Source of the DNA: Bacteroides sp.
GTDB taxonomy: Bacteria; Bacteroidota; Bacteroidia; Bacteroidales; Bacteroidaceae
DNA: 64,000 nucleotides
Direction: 5' to 3'
NCBI RefSeq assembly: GCF_028690125.1
Contig: NZ_JAQVBV010000026.1
Span: 1-64,000, forward strand
Shown here: piece by piece, positions 9,124-18,895 of the stretch
Numbering within the stretch: position 1 is the first letter of the stretch
Layout of the letters: every line of letters begins with the position of its first letter
Program-made: the position numbers and the translations under genes
The notes under the pieces: generated by a model
The model's input: the letters and a program-made list of their open reading frames with translations, nothing else
Database searches by the model: none
Told to the model about the DNA's origin: nothing

Positions 9124-9492
9124 ATGAATTTTAAAGAAAGTAAAGCTATTTATCTGCAGATTGCTGATAGAATCTGTGATGAGATACTTCTGGAGCTGTA
9201 TATGAAGGAGGAACGTATACCTTCTGTCAGAGAATATGCTGCTATTGTAGAAGTGAATGCCAACACGGTAATGCGCTCTTACGATTATCTTCAGTCGCAG
9301 AATGTTATTTATAATAAACGTGGTATTGGCTATTTTGTAGCTACGGGTGCCAAAGAACTGATTCTTTCTTTGCGAAAGGATACCTTTTTGAAGGAAGAAT
9401 TGGAATATTTCTTTCAGCAGATCAAAACGCTTGATATTCCGATGAAGGAGATCACAGATATGTATCGGGAATTTTGTAAAAAAGAACAGTAA
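9124..9492 (+). CDS. GntR family regulator, YtrA subfamily
   Basis: 122-residue regulator. The N-terminal GntR winged helix (about residues 7-75) includes YLQIADRICDEILL, RIPSVREYA and VNANTVMRSYDYLQ. There is no large effector-binding domain, only a C-terminal helix of about 40 residues for dimerisation, which is the YtrA layout. YtrA regulators usually repress the ABC transporter operon in which they are encoded. That fits its place behind the ATPase and permease and the palindrome at 7346-7369. Confidence 0.88.
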   Translation: MNFKESKAIYLQIADRICDEILLELYMKEERIPSVREYAAIVEVNANTVMRSYDYLQSQNVIYNKRGIGYFVATGAKELILSLRKDTFLKEELEYFFQQIKTLDIPMKEITDMYREFCKKEQ

Positions 9493-9507
9493 AATGAAGT
9501 AAAGATT

Positions 9508-10314
9508 ATGAAACGTACAACTTATATATTGATAGGTCTCTTCATTGCCGGTCTTATTGTACTGGTAGGAGGAATATTGATGATGTTCCTCACAGGAAGA
9601 CCTTATGGTTCAGATGACATTGTTTTGAGAGGAGAACAAGTGGAAAAAGAATTTCCACCGTGTAAAGTAATATGGCTTACTCAAACAGTAATTGAAGAGG
9701 AGGGTCACATGGTCTGGATGGGAAATTCTAGTTTGGAAATATTGCCTTCGGAAGCAGAAAAGAATATACTTTCTTACCCAAAAGGGGTAAATGATTATCT
9801 GACAATGAAAGTTGCAGGAGATACTTTAAAGATTTCTTTTGATTATCCAATAGATAAACTGGCTGATAAATTTGAGAAACAAAAATATCTGAATATGCAT
9901 ATTGGTGACTGGCAACTAAGAATACCACCAAGTGTGGAAACTATTATCAGTGATATGAGAAATCAGCAATTATCACTTAAGAGTCTCTCGCAGGATTCTC
10001 TTGTTATGAATGTTTCTGTTCCTGTTTCAGTGGAAGATTGTAATTTTACCGCTTTCAATGTTTTGAGATGTGGTAGAAATCTGGAACTTAAAAGTGGTAA
10101 TGTTCACAACTTGTATTTGTCTCTGGACTATATTAATGACTGGAGTGTAAATGTTGGCACATGTAAAATTGACACGGAATATTTGAAAGGAAAAAATGGT
10201 AATGTGTACCTGGCAAAAGGTGAATGTAAACGTCTGTTTTGGATTCCTGAGAAAAAAGATTCAGAATTGCGTGTTACGCTTAGTGAGAAGTCTTGCATTA
10301 CTGTAATGGAGTAA
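9508..10314 (+). CDS. Membrane-anchored protein of unknown function, last gene of the ABC operon
   Basis: 268 residues. One N-terminal membrane helix (about 7-28), then a soluble domain of about 240 residues with alternating hydrophobic strands and no motif I recognise; it may be a beta-rich periplasmic domain, like proteins that accompany some exporters. It begins 15 bp after the GntR gene, so it shares the operon and its repressor. The terminator at 10384-10427 follows. Function unknown. Confidence 0.75.
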   Translation: MKRTTYILIGLFIAGLIVLVGGILMMFLTGRPYGSDDIVLRGEQVEKEFPPCKVIWLTQTVIEEEGHMVWMGNSSLEILPSEAEKNILSYPKGVNDYLTMKVAGDTLKISFDYPIDKLADKFEKQKYLNMHIGDWQLRIPPSVETIISDMRNQQLSLKSLSQDSLVMNVSVPVSVEDCNFTAFNVLRCGRNLELKSGNVHNLYLSLDYINDWSVNVGTCKIDTEYLKGKNGNVYLAKGECKRLFWIPEKKDSELRVTLSEKSCITVME

Positions 10315-10383
10315 TGGCATTGGATATCAAAAAGAACGAGCCGAATATAAAATCAGTTTTCAATAGGTTTCAGCTAACTAAAA

Positions 10384-10427
10384 AAGGTACGGATCCTGCA
10401 ATTATTATTGCTAAATCCGTACCTTCT
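10384..10427 (+). terminator. Terminator between convergent genes
   Basis: AAGGTACGGAT (10384-10394) and ATCCGTACCTT (10415-10425) pair perfectly. It closes the ABC operon and can also serve the convergent GH27 gene. Confidence 0.75.
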
Positions 10428-10467
10428 TATAAAGTGACAAATTTTTTTTTGGTTTATTTATTAACTA

Positions 10468-12102
10468 TCATTCTTTAGTCAAAGTGAAATAATCGACATC
10501 CGGTGCCCAATTATAACTATTTCCCATACGAATCACATTGTAACCCGGTTTAAGTTCTACGGGTACTGTTATTTGATTATGATCGTTATTGTCGCTTAAT
10601 GAATTAATTCTGGTTGTTTTTCCATTGACTGTCACATCCAATTGACGGTCTTTGCCGAATGAATAGTTGATCATCATATTATAACGTCCGCCCTTCTCGC
10701 TATATACTTCGGACCATTCTGCATAGTTCTCCGGCTGTCCACCGATAAATCCTACTTTCATTTTACCGGAAGCTTGTCCGTCGTAAGAATATACAATGCC
10801 TTTAGAATTTTTACCCAAGTCATTATAGAGAGGCAAGTAAGCCCATTCTGCTTCATACAAAGTTGGTTCTAAACGGTTTTCTCCTTCCATACGAAGGAAC
10901 ATAGCACTATGAGCGGGAAGAGATTGTTCGAAGGTACCGGAGAAACTTCCCAGATCATTATGTTTTGCAAGATCGCGTACTTTTACGTTTCCACTAAACT
11001 CTAATGTAGAGAATGGAACAGAAAAGGTGCAAACTGTATCAGATGGGTTATAGAGTGCTACAGCACGAACATTTCCACGTTTTTTCTCGATATCTTTTAC
11101 AAGTACATATCCTTCGTTCTCATGTTGAACTACATAGGCTTGCAATCCTAAAGGGTCCTGGTTTAGTGCAATTAGTTCTTTGTTTGTTAATAGCTGAAGA
11201 GTAGAATCAGGAAGAGCTGCAAGGTCACATCCAATTAATAAAGGCGAACTCATGATACACCATAAACCAAAATGAGCTTCTTCTTCGGTTGGAGTAAGTC
11301 CTGCTCCCGCTACACCACTATTATTACGGAAACCTACTACCATCATATCCATATCATTGTAGTGTCCGTTTCTAGCATAGGCAGATAAATAAAGGTTTTT
11401 GCCTACCACATATTTTAATGAATTCCAATGAGAATTAATGTCACCACTGATACGCCATGAAGTTGCTACATCTTCGGCCCATGTTCCGGGGAAAGCCCAA
11501 CGGCAGATATTGACAGAAACATTCTTATTTACTTTATTAATATTCTCTCTAATAGAAGTATAGCGTTTTTGCTCATCCAATCCTAAGTAACTTCCACCAC
11601 AATAATCTATTTTAATAAAGTCGAATCCCCATTCACCAAAATATAATTGAGCATCCTGCTCTTCATGTCCGTGGATACCGGCTCCTACTCCGGAGTGATC
11701 ATTGTTTGCCATCGACCCGCACGTATTATTTCCCGCATCTGTATAAATACCAGCTTTTAGCCCCAGACCGTGTATATGGTCTACTACCGGTTTCATTCCG
11801 TTAGGGAAACGTTCTGCATTGACGTGCATCTTTCCGGTACTGTCTCGTACTCCAAAGAAACCGTCATCAATATTGATATTGAGGTAACCGGCATCTTTCA
11901 GGCCTGTTTTTGCCATGAGATCAGCCTGATTCTTGATAATGTCTTCGCTGATGTTTACAAGGAAGGCATTCCACGAACTCCATCCCATAATGGGAGGGGC
12001 AAACGGTTTATCACTATTTGACTGAGTCATTCCGCTTTCCGTGCAACTGCTACAGAAAAGAGAGATGACTGCTGTAGCTAGGAGATAGAACTTGTTTTTC
12101 AT
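10468..12102 (-). CDS. Alpha-galactosidase, GH27 family, with C-terminal carbohydrate-binding domain
   Basis: 544-residue lipoprotein (Cys20 or Cys17 after the hydrophobic start) that should cut terminal alpha-galactose from glycans at the cell envelope. The GH27 barrel runs from about residue 35 to 330: MGWSSWNAF, INIDDGFF, the nucleophile Asp166 in FIKIDYCGG and the acid/base Asp221 in SWRISGD. A linker beta-domain follows, then a CBM6/35-like module from about residue 410 (YEAEWAYL at its start, GYNVIRMGNS near its end). Its own promoter is at 12146-12177. Some GH27 members act on beta-L-arabinopyranose, so that alternative remains. Confidence 0.93.
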   Translation of the reverse strand: MKNKFYLLATAVISLFCSSCTESGMTQSNSDKPFAPPIMGWSSWNAFLVNISEDIIKNQADLMAKTGLKDAGYLNINIDDGFFGVRDSTGKMHVNAERFPNGMKPVVDHIHGLGLKAGIYTDAGNNTCGSMANNDHSGVGAGIHGHEEQDAQLYFGEWGFDFIKIDYCGGSYLGLDEQKRYTSIRENINKVNKNVSVNICRWAFPGTWAEDVATSWRISGDINSHWNSLKYVVGKNLYLSAYARNGHYNDMDMMVVGFRNNSGVAGAGLTPTEEEAHFGLWCIMSSPLLIGCDLAALPDSTLQLLTNKELIALNQDPLGLQAYVVQHENEGYVLVKDIEKKRGNVRAVALYNPSDTVCTFSVPFSTLEFSGNVKVRDLAKHNDLGSFSGTFEQSLPAHSAMFLRMEGENRLEPTLYEAEWAYLPLYNDLGKNSKGIVYSYDGQASGKMKVGFIGGQPENYAEWSEVYSEKGGRYNMMINYSFGKDRQLDVTVNGKTTRINSLSDNNDHNQITVPVELKPGYNVIRMGNSYNWAPDVDYFTLTKE

Positions 12103-12145
12103 TGTGTAAATGTAGATTAATAATGAATTAAATAAATTAAGTTAC

Positions 12146-12177
12146 CAAAGATATAAATGATTCTATTCGCGTGCAAA
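12146..12177 (-). promoter_or_regulatory. Promoter of the GH27 gene
   Basis: Read on the minus strand: TTTG (12177-12174), 20 bp, TATCTTTG (12153-12146), about 44 bp before the start codon at 12102. Confidence 0.75.
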
Positions 12178-12499
12178 TAAATTGAATGAGAACTGTCGTT
12201 TTTTATAAAAGATATGCCGGGAAAGTGAAAGAATGTTTTTGCTTTCTTTCTTACAAAATTAGGATTTTCTTGATAAATCGTAGTACTGTTTTATTCAAAC
12301 ACAGTAGTATAAATGAGTTTAATGAATATGATGGAATTGTAAACGGGCAATGGCTGGAATGGTTGCTGAAAGGTAAAAATACGGGCGAGAGACTGGTTTA
12401 CATTTACTACTTTTAGCCATTATACCAAAGATTCTCCCCTATTGAAATCTGTGTTATTGGGTCCTGTACGGATTTTAGTAAGTATAAATGGTAAGTAAA
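12178..12499. other. Divergent intergenic region
   Basis: No convincing gene. It separates the GH27 promoter (minus) from the promoter at 12500 (plus). A 76-codon frame at 12186-12416 has biased, unstructured composition and is probably chance. Confidence 0.5.
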
Positions 12500-12530
12500 T
12501 TTGATATTTAAATTTTATTGTTTACTTTTG
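12500..12530 (+). promoter_or_regulatory. Promoter upstream of the GH172 remnant and the GH106-like gene
   Basis: TTTG (12500-12503), 19 bp, TACTTTTG (12523-12530): a consensus Bacteroides promoter 35 bp before the start codon at 12566. Confidence 0.75.
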
Positions 12531-12565
12531 GAATGAAATATCATTCTTTTTTAAATTGATAGATT

Positions 12566-13081
12566 ATGAAAAGAAGTTTGTTATTACTAATGTTCTTTTT
12601 GAGCCTTTCTATAAATACTCAAAAAGAATATCCTTTCAATGGATTGGATATGAATATGGGAACATTATCAAAATTATCCAATGCCCGTACTCGTTCCATC
12701 AGTCCTGAAAATAGGACAGGTGAGAAAGGTAAAGGAGGTATGGGGGATCTTGCAATGGAGGGAGATGCCAGAAACGTGGCTAAGAGAAGGTATCAGGAGT
12801 TCACTACTTCTTATGCAGGTATGTATCAGGTGATCCGGCCTGATGGACTGTATAGCGCAGTTCAAACTTTCGGGCTCTATAGTTGGCATATTGTAGACCC
12901 AATTCGTTTTGATAGAGAATTGAAGGTAACTATACAAGACTTAGGATGGAGACATGACGGAAGATATAATAATCAAAAATCGGATATAGCTTCTACTGTA
13001 TTTTGGTATCAGGCAGAATCTCATGCAAAGTTCCTTGCTTTGCTCGGTAAAGATGATTTGGAGATTCCGACTTCCAGATAA
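12566..13081 (+). pseudogene. Internally deleted DUF2961 (GH172) protein
   Basis: An open 171-codon frame that joins both ends of a DUF2961/GH172 protein. Residues 1-72 hold a signal peptide and the family's N-terminal pattern (GLDMNMGTLSKLSNARTRS, then GEKGKGGMG). From about residue 75 it reads as the family's C-terminus (TTSYAGMYQVIRPDGLY, WHIVDPIRFDRELKVTIQDL, SDIASTVFWYQ). Full-length members have roughly 380 residues, so about 200 central residues, including most of the active-site fold, are missing. The join is near 12780-12790 and kept the frame. It still has a promoter and a GH106-like gene 66 bp downstream. It is probably not an active glycosidase, and the frame may survive only because it leads the transcript. 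Confidence 0.8.
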
Positions 13082-13147
13082 ATATTAGTACCTTCTAGTC
13101 ATTCGATCCAATAACATAAACAATATTATCAAAAATACTTTTAAATT

Positions 13148-16100
13148 ATGCGGACAGTTATCTTATTGCTTTTTTTGAGTTTCTTTTCTTTTGTGGTACG
13201 TGCAGAACGAAAAGATAAATTTCTATCATTTGAGAAAATAGAAACAGGTTTCCGGCAAGTGCCGGATGATGTAAGAGTAGCTGTTTATTGGTATTGGATC
13301 TCTGACAATATATCTAAAGAAGGAGTTATTAAGGATTTGGAGGCTATGAAGGCAGCGGGAATCAGCCGTGCTTATATAGGTAATATAGGCTTAGGTGATC
13401 TTCCTTCCGGGAAACATAAAATTCTTACGGAAGGATGGTGGGAAGTGCTGCACGCTGCACTGAAGAAGGCAGGAGAACTTAATATTGAGATTGGTATTTT
13501 TAATAGTCCTGGTTGGAGTCAGTCCGGCGGACCCTGGATCAAACCTAATGAGAGTATGCGCTATCTGGCTTCTTCCGAATTAAAAGTAAAGGGACCGCAG
13601 GTATTAAAAACGGCTTTGCCTGCTATTGCGGAAGATGCGGAAGACGTTCGCGTAATTGCTTTTCCGGCCCCGTCAGGAGATGTCTTTAGTGGAAACTGGA
13701 AGGTGAAGAAACAAGAAGGCAAAGAAGAAGTGGTAGAGATGAGCCTTTCTAAAGAAGCTACTATTCGTAGTTTTTTCCTCCAGGCAAATACCCCTATAAA
13801 GACAGATGCCGATTTATATGTTAAAGTGGGGAATGAGTACCGGTTACTTAAAAAAATACATATCGATAGAAGTAATGCCGCTTTGAATGTAGGATTTATT
13901 CCTTATCCTCCTGTCGTAATCTCTTTGCCGGAGACAACCGGACAGGATTTTCGTCTGGTTATTCATGCCGGTGGTAATGCGGAACTGGAGGTGCAACTTT
14001 CCTCACAACCCATGCTGGAACGTTATCCGGAGAAGATGTTGGCTAAAATGTTTCAAACTCCTCTGCCCCTTTGGCATGATTATATGTGGGAGAGATTACC
14101 GGGTGTGTCCGACAAGAACTATTTGATTGAATCGAATAAGGTAGTGGATATTACTTCTTCCTTTAAGGATGGCAAACTTAATTGGACAGTTCCGGAAGGC
14201 GAGTGGACCATCATGCGCACCGGTATGCGTTCTACACAAGTGACCAACAGTCCTGCCAGCCCTGAAGGAACAGGACTAGAAGTGGATAAAATGAGTAAGA
14301 AGCACGTTGCTGCTCACTTTGATGCTTTTATTGGAGAGATCCTTCGACGTATACCGGAGAAAGACCGTTCTAGCTTTAAGTTGGTGGTGCAGGATAGTTA
14401 TGAGACTGGTGGTCAAAACTGGACAGACGATATGATTGCAAGTTTCAAGCGGAAATACAAATATGACCCGGTTCCTTATCTTCCTGTTTTAAAAGGGTTG
14501 ATAGTGGAAAATCCTGATCGTTCCGACCGTTTCCTTTGGGATCTTCGTCGGTTGGTAGCCGATCGGGTAGCTTATGATTATGTAGGTGGTTTGCGCGAAG
14601 TATGTCATAAACACGGCTTGAAGACCTGGTTGGAGAATTACGGGCATTGGGGATTTCCCGGTGAATTCTTACAGTATGGCGGACAGTCGGATGAAGTCGG
14701 TGGTGAGTTCTGGTGCGAAGGTTCTTTAGGAGATATTGAAAATCGCGCTGCTTCTTCTTGCGCTCATATCTATGGGAAAAAGAATGTTTGGGCGGAGTCA
14801 TTTACCGCCGGAGGACCTAATTTTCATCGTTATCCTTATCTGATGAAACAACGTGGTGACCGCTTCTTTACAGAAGGAATTAATAGTACGTTGTTGCACG
14901 TATATATCCATCAACCATCAAGTGACCGCCTGCCGGGAATGAGTGCCTGGTTTGGTTGCGAATTTAATCGTAATAATACTTGGTTCAACCAAATGGATGT
15001 ATTTACCGGTTATCTGAAACGTTGTAATTTTATGTTGCAACAAGGTCAATATATGGCTGATGTAGCTTATTTTATTGGTGAAGATGCCCCCAAAATGACA
15101 GGCGTTTGTGATCCGGCTTTGCCTAAAGGATATTCTTTTGATTATATAAACTCAGAAATACTTTTGGACCAGGCTTCTGTGCAGAATGGTAAACTGACAT
15201 TGAGAAGTGGTATGCAATATCGTGTACTCGTATTGCCCCGCCAGAAAACGATGAGACCGGAGGTTCTGAAGAAAGTGAAAGAGCTCGTGAAAGCAGGATT
15301 GGTCATTGTAGGAACTGCTCCGGAATACTCACCAAGCATGGCCGGCTATCCCCAAGCTGACCGTGAAGTGAAGAATATGGCTTTAGACTTGTGGGCAGGA
15401 CAGAACTATGGAAAAGGTCATGTATTCTCATCTGACGATTCGTTAGAGAAGGTTTTCGCAGCATTGTCTTTATTTCCTGATTGCAGCGTAAGCAATGAAG
15501 CTCCGGTTTTGTTTATCCATCGTCGGACGTCGGAAGGAGATTTCTACTTCTTGTCCAATCAGAGTGAGCAAACGATCTCTTTTGACGCGACCTTCCGAAC
15601 TTCTTCTAAAACGCCCGAGTTGTGGAATCCGCTGACTCAGGATATGCGTTTCTTGCCAGAATATACAGAAAAAAATGGATTGACTACAGTACCTTTAAAA
15701 TTGGAGCCTCTTGAAAGTTCTTTTATTGTTTTCCGTGAAAAAACTGGGAAAAAGATGTCCGGCAGTAATTATCCTCAAACGGATGTGTTGATAAATGTAG
15801 ATACTCCCTGGACTGTTTCTTTTGATAAGAAGGCTAGAGGACCGGAGGAAGTTGTAACTTTCAATAGCCTGACAGATTGGAAAGAGGCAGAAGATGCACG
15901 TATCAAGTATTACTCCGGGACAGCTATTTATAGCAATACATTTAACTTGGAGAATTTACCGAAGAAACAGCTGTATATTGATTTAGGGAAAGTGATGGTA
16001 ATGGCAAAAGTCTATATTAACGATCAGTATGCGGGTGGTGTATGGACCTATCCTTATCAACTCAATATCACTGATTATTTGCGTGCAGGAAAGAATACTA

Positions 16101-16276
16101 TAAGAGTTGAAGTCGTGAATAACTGGGAGAATCGCTTGATTGGTGACCAGCAATTACCGGAAAACTTACGTCCTACTTGGACTGCTGTTAATCCTTGGAA
16201 TGCGAATTCACCACTCCAATCTTCCGGATTATTAGGTCCTGTTCAGATAAAGGCTTGCGATTATCTGATCAAATAA
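13148..16276 (+). CDS. GH106-like glycoside hydrolase (putative alpha-L-rhamnosidase)
   Basis: 1042-residue exported enzyme (signal peptide about residues 1-20). The N-terminal barrel region has the pattern of GH106 and related Bacteroides hydrolases: VYWYWISDNISKEG with DLEAMKAAGISRAYIG (about 47-80), GIFNSPGWSQSGGPWIKP (about 120), and later DSYETGGQNWTDD and ENYGHWGFPGEF. The C-terminus (about 880-1040) is a jelly-roll domain like the sugar-binding domain of GH2 (VYINDQYAGGVWTYPYQLNI, AGKNTIRVEVVNNWENRLIG). Likely substrate: rhamnose-capped plant glycans, by family only. It is cotranscribed with the deleted GH172 gene. Confidence 0.85.
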   Translation: MRTVILLLFLSFFSFVVRAERKDKFLSFEKIETGFRQVPDDVRVAVYWYWISDNISKEGVIKDLEAMKAAGISRAYIGNIGLGDLPSGKHKILTEGWWEVLHAALKKAGELNIEIGIFNSPGWSQSGGPWIKPNESMRYLASSELKVKGPQVLKTALPAIAEDAEDVRVIAFPAPSGDVFSGNWKVKKQEGKEEVVEMSLSKEATIRSFFLQANTPIKTDADLYVKVGNEYRLLKKIHIDRSNAALNVGFIPYPPVVISLPETTGQDFRLVIHAGGNAELEVQLSSQPMLERYPEKMLAKMFQTPLPLWHDYMWERLPGVSDKNYLIESNKVVDITSSFKDGKLNWTVPEGEWTIMRTGMRSTQVTNSPASPEGTGLEVDKMSKKHVAAHFDAFIGEILRRIPEKDRSSFKLVVQDSYETGGQNWTDDMIASFKRKYKYDPVPYLPVLKGLIVENPDRSDRFLWDLRRLVADRVAYDYVGGLREVCHKHGLKTWLENYGHWGFPGEFLQYGGQSDEVGGEFWCEGSLGDIENRAASSCAHIYGKKNVWAESFTAGGPNFHRYPYLMKQRGDRFFTEGINSTLLHVYIHQPSSDRLPGMSAWFGCEFNRNNTWFNQMDVFTGYLKRCNFMLQQGQYMADVAYFIGEDAPKMTGVCDPALPKGYSFDYINSEILLDQASVQNGKLTLRSGMQYRVLVLPRQKTMRPEVLKKVKELVKAGLVIVGTAPEYSPSMAGYPQADREVKNMALDLWAGQNYGKGHVFSSDDSLEKVFAALSLFPDCSVSNEAPVLFIHRRTSEGDFYFLSNQSEQTISFDATFRTSSKTPELWNPLTQDMRFLPEYTEKNGLTTVPLKLEPLESSFIVFREKTGKKMSGSNYPQTDVLINVDTPWTVSFDKKARGPEEVVTFNSLTDWKEAEDARIKYYSGTAIYSNTFNLENLPKKQLYIDLGKVMVMAKVYINDQYAGGVWTYPYQLNITDYLRAGKNTIRVEVVNNWENRLIGDQQLPENLRPTWTAVNPWNANSPLQSSGLLGPVQIKACDYLIK

Positions 16277-16338
16277 TATTTATTTAGATTAATCTTATAT
16301 CTGCTTTTATTATTTAATTGAAAGTCACGAATTTAGAT

Positions 16339-16388
16339 AAAAACCATACAAAGTATCGTTTCTTATGATACTTTGTATGGTTTTTGTC
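16339..16388 (+). terminator. Terminator after the GH106-like gene
   Basis: A 19-bp perfect inverted repeat, arms at 16339-16357 and 16367-16385 (core ACCATACAAAGTATC), that ends in a T-run. Confidence 0.9.
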
Positions 16389-16573
16389 TAACTACTCCGT
16401 TTTTCTGTATATATTCAGAGTCAAAATGAATAGATATTGTTATATTATGAACAAATAATGTCTCTTATTTTATTCTTTATTTCCGATATTTGTTAAGTAA
16501 GAGCACAAACCTTTGTTGTGTGTAGAACGTAAACTTGTTGATATGTAAATTGAACAACAAAACTATTATACTT

Positions 16574-18775
16574 ATGAAAAATAGACTATTTAGCTTATTG
16601 CTGTGTGCACTGGTTTCTTTTAACGTGTACGCACAGTCTGACCAAAGTAAGAAAGGGCTTCTGACTTTCGACGGGACTCGTATCCTTTCTACCGGCTTAA
16701 TGCAGAGCAAACTTAAAATGGCTTGGTACAGTGATAATAAAGATGTTAGGGTAGATACCAAAGTTCTCTATAATAATCAGTCTTCCATGTTAATTCCGTC
16801 TCTTAAAGGGAAGAAAACAGATACTTATTTTTATATTTTCAATCAGGACATTGTGGGAAAAACAATCGTATTTAAAGGTAAATATAAGTACGAACAGGCA
16901 GATCATGCAAAAGTCAGCTTCTTAATTAACTTTAAAACAAACTTAAAGAAAGAAGCAGTGAAGGCTATGGACATTGAATGCAACGGGAATCAGGATTGGA
17001 AAGAGTTTTATGTGGAGATACCGTTGGAGCATTCGGAAGATTATTATTTCAGGGTATTCTGTGAGGGAGATGTCAAACTATGGGTGAGTGATTGCCAGGT
17101 GTTATTCGATGGTCAGTCGTTCGATATTGTTAAGAACCCGGACATTGAGGTGGATAAAGATATAGAGTTCGTAAGAAGTTCAGGCATATCAATCAAGGAG
17201 GTTAGTCCGCAAACATTGGAAAATCTGGAGGTATTGGGTAAGGTCTGGGGATTCCTTAAATATTTTCATCCACAAGTTGTGACTGGAAAATATAACTGGG
17301 ACTTTGAATTGTTTAGAGTGATGCCGGAGATAGCCGAGGCAAAGAATAAAAAAGTAAGAAACGCACTTCTCAATAAGTGGGTAGACAAATACGGTGAAAT
17401 TACCGAAACGGAGAATTACACTATCACAGATTCTACTCAGTACCACCGCTTTGCTCAACTGGATTGGTTGGAAGACCAAAACATCTTTGATAAGAGGTTG
17501 TCTGAAAAACTGGTAAAGATCAAGAATGCGAAACGTAACAGTGTATTTAACTATTATCTCCCGTTACTCAGCGGAAAAGAGAATGTAGAATTTGCCAGAG
17601 ATAAACCTTATCCGAGTATTGGTTGGGAAGATCAGGGTTATCGCATTCTTACGGTTTACCGATTGTGGAATGCGATTGAACATGCGTACCCTTATACCAA
17701 CCTTACGAATCATAAGTGGAGTACTCTTCTGGCACAGTATCTTCCTGAGTTTATAAATGCCTCTTCAGAAGCCGATTTAGACAATTCTATACTCAAACTG
17801 GCTGCTGAAGTTAATGACTCACATGGAAATCTTGAGTTTCCGTATGGTCCCCGTTTAAATGGTCTTCCATTGGGACTTACTCAGACGAAAGACGGAAAAC
17901 TGGTAGTAGAATCTACTATACTGAAGGATGTTGATAGAGGTTCGGTCATCCTGGCTGTGAATGATAAACCGATATCCGAAATCGTTGAAATTAACCGTTT
18001 GCTTCTGCCTTCGTCCAATGAAAGAGGATTATTAAGGAATGTGTCTCACAAACTTTTTGTCACATCAGAAAATCAAATAAAGGTTACGATCGAGAACAAA
18101 GGGATCTCTCGTGAATGTGTTATACCTATGCAAACCTTTGCGAGGATGGATTACAAAGGTAAAAAGAAACCGGAGGATTACGGACTGAATGCAAAGGATA
18201 TTCTATATATAAATGTAGGCGAAACGAGTGCTCAAATGATGGAAAAATTGATGAAAACTCGTCCAAATGCCAAAGGACTTATATTGGATATGCGTAAATA
18301 TCCTCAGTGGTATACAATGAATTTGCTTGAGAAGTATCTTTTTCCCAAACAAAATCCTTTTATGTGGTATTCTATTAATCCGAAGAAGTTTCCGGGTAAT
18401 TATGTCATTAATGTGATAGGATATGTGGGCGTAGAAAAGAACCCTGATTATTTTAAAGGCAAGATTGCAATTTTAGTGAACGAAGGAACTCAAAGCTTTG
18501 GGGAACTCACTTCTATTGCTTTCCGCACAGCACCCCGTAGTGCAGTTATTGGTACTCAGACTGCCGGAGCTAATGGGCATTGCGGATATTTGTATCTGCC
18601 TCGCGGTCTAAAGTTTAATTATACAATGGCGGGTGCTTTTTATCCTGAATGGGGGATGAATCAACGGGAGGGAGTACGGATAGATATCCCGGTGGAGCAG
18701 ACTGTAGAAGATGTGGAGGCAGGAGAAGATATGTGGATCAGAAAAGCCATTGAATACGTTGAGAGTGAGCAATAG
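16574..18775 (+). CDS. S41 family (tail-specific type) peptidase, exported
   Basis: 733 residues from the ATG at 16574; an upstream in-frame ATG at 16535 would put 13 extra residues before a clean signal peptide (MKNRLFSLLLCALVSFNVYA), so I prefer the later start. The N-terminal 200 residues are beta-rich and unassigned. The C-terminal third is an S41 peptidase domain: NDSHGNLEFP, a PDZ-like region, then GKIAILVNEGTQSFGELTSIAF, whose Ser after GTQ is the expected nucleophile, and GTQTAGANGH. It should act in the periplasm or outer membrane. It is monocistronic, with the terminator at 18798-18841. Confidence 0.88.
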   Translation: MKNRLFSLLLCALVSFNVYAQSDQSKKGLLTFDGTRILSTGLMQSKLKMAWYSDNKDVRVDTKVLYNNQSSMLIPSLKGKKTDTYFYIFNQDIVGKTIVFKGKYKYEQADHAKVSFLINFKTNLKKEAVKAMDIECNGNQDWKEFYVEIPLEHSEDYYFRVFCEGDVKLWVSDCQVLFDGQSFDIVKNPDIEVDKDIEFVRSSGISIKEVSPQTLENLEVLGKVWGFLKYFHPQVVTGKYNWDFELFRVMPEIAEAKNKKVRNALLNKWVDKYGEITETENYTITDSTQYHRFAQLDWLEDQNIFDKRLSEKLVKIKNAKRNSVFNYYLPLLSGKENVEFARDKPYPSIGWEDQGYRILTVYRLWNAIEHAYPYTNLTNHKWSTLLAQYLPEFINASSEADLDNSILKLAAEVNDSHGNLEFPYGPRLNGLPLGLTQTKDGKLVVESTILKDVDRGSVILAVNDKPISEIVEINRLLLPSSNERGLLRNVSHKLFVTSENQIKVTIENKGISRECVIPMQTFARMDYKGKKKPEDYGLNAKDILYINVGETSAQMMEKLMKTRPNAKGLILDMRKYPQWYTMNLLEKYLFPKQNPFMWYSINPKKFPGNYVINVIGYVGVEKNPDYFKGKIAILVNEGTQSFGELTSIAFRTAPRSAVIGTQTAGANGHCGYLYLPRGLKFNYTMAGAFYPEWGMNQREGVRIDIPVEQTVEDVEAGEDMWIRKAIEYVESEQ

Positions 18776-18797
18776 CACTTGATTCCTGTAAAACTTA

Positions 18798-18841
18798 TCA
18801 GCCCATCAACGTAATCATACAAAAAAACGTTGATGGGCTGA
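18798..18841. terminator. Bidirectional terminator between convergent genes
   Basis: Arms at 18798-18812 (TCAGCCCATCAACGT) and 18827-18841 pair perfectly over 15 bp. The loop is A-rich, so the minus-strand transcript has U residues in the loop only. Confidence 0.75.
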
Positions 18842-18895
18842 ATTATAATAAAACCTTGTTGAAGGGGCGAACTTTGTAAGATGAATAAACCGGAT

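Noticed and set aside
10293..10478. 61-codon frame over the end of the ABC operon
   Set aside because: It overlaps the end of the previous gene and runs through the terminator hairpin at 10384-10427.
12186..12416. 76-codon frame between the GH27 promoter and the next promoter
   Set aside because: No domain, signal peptide or promoter; it ends before a strong promoter that belongs to the next gene.
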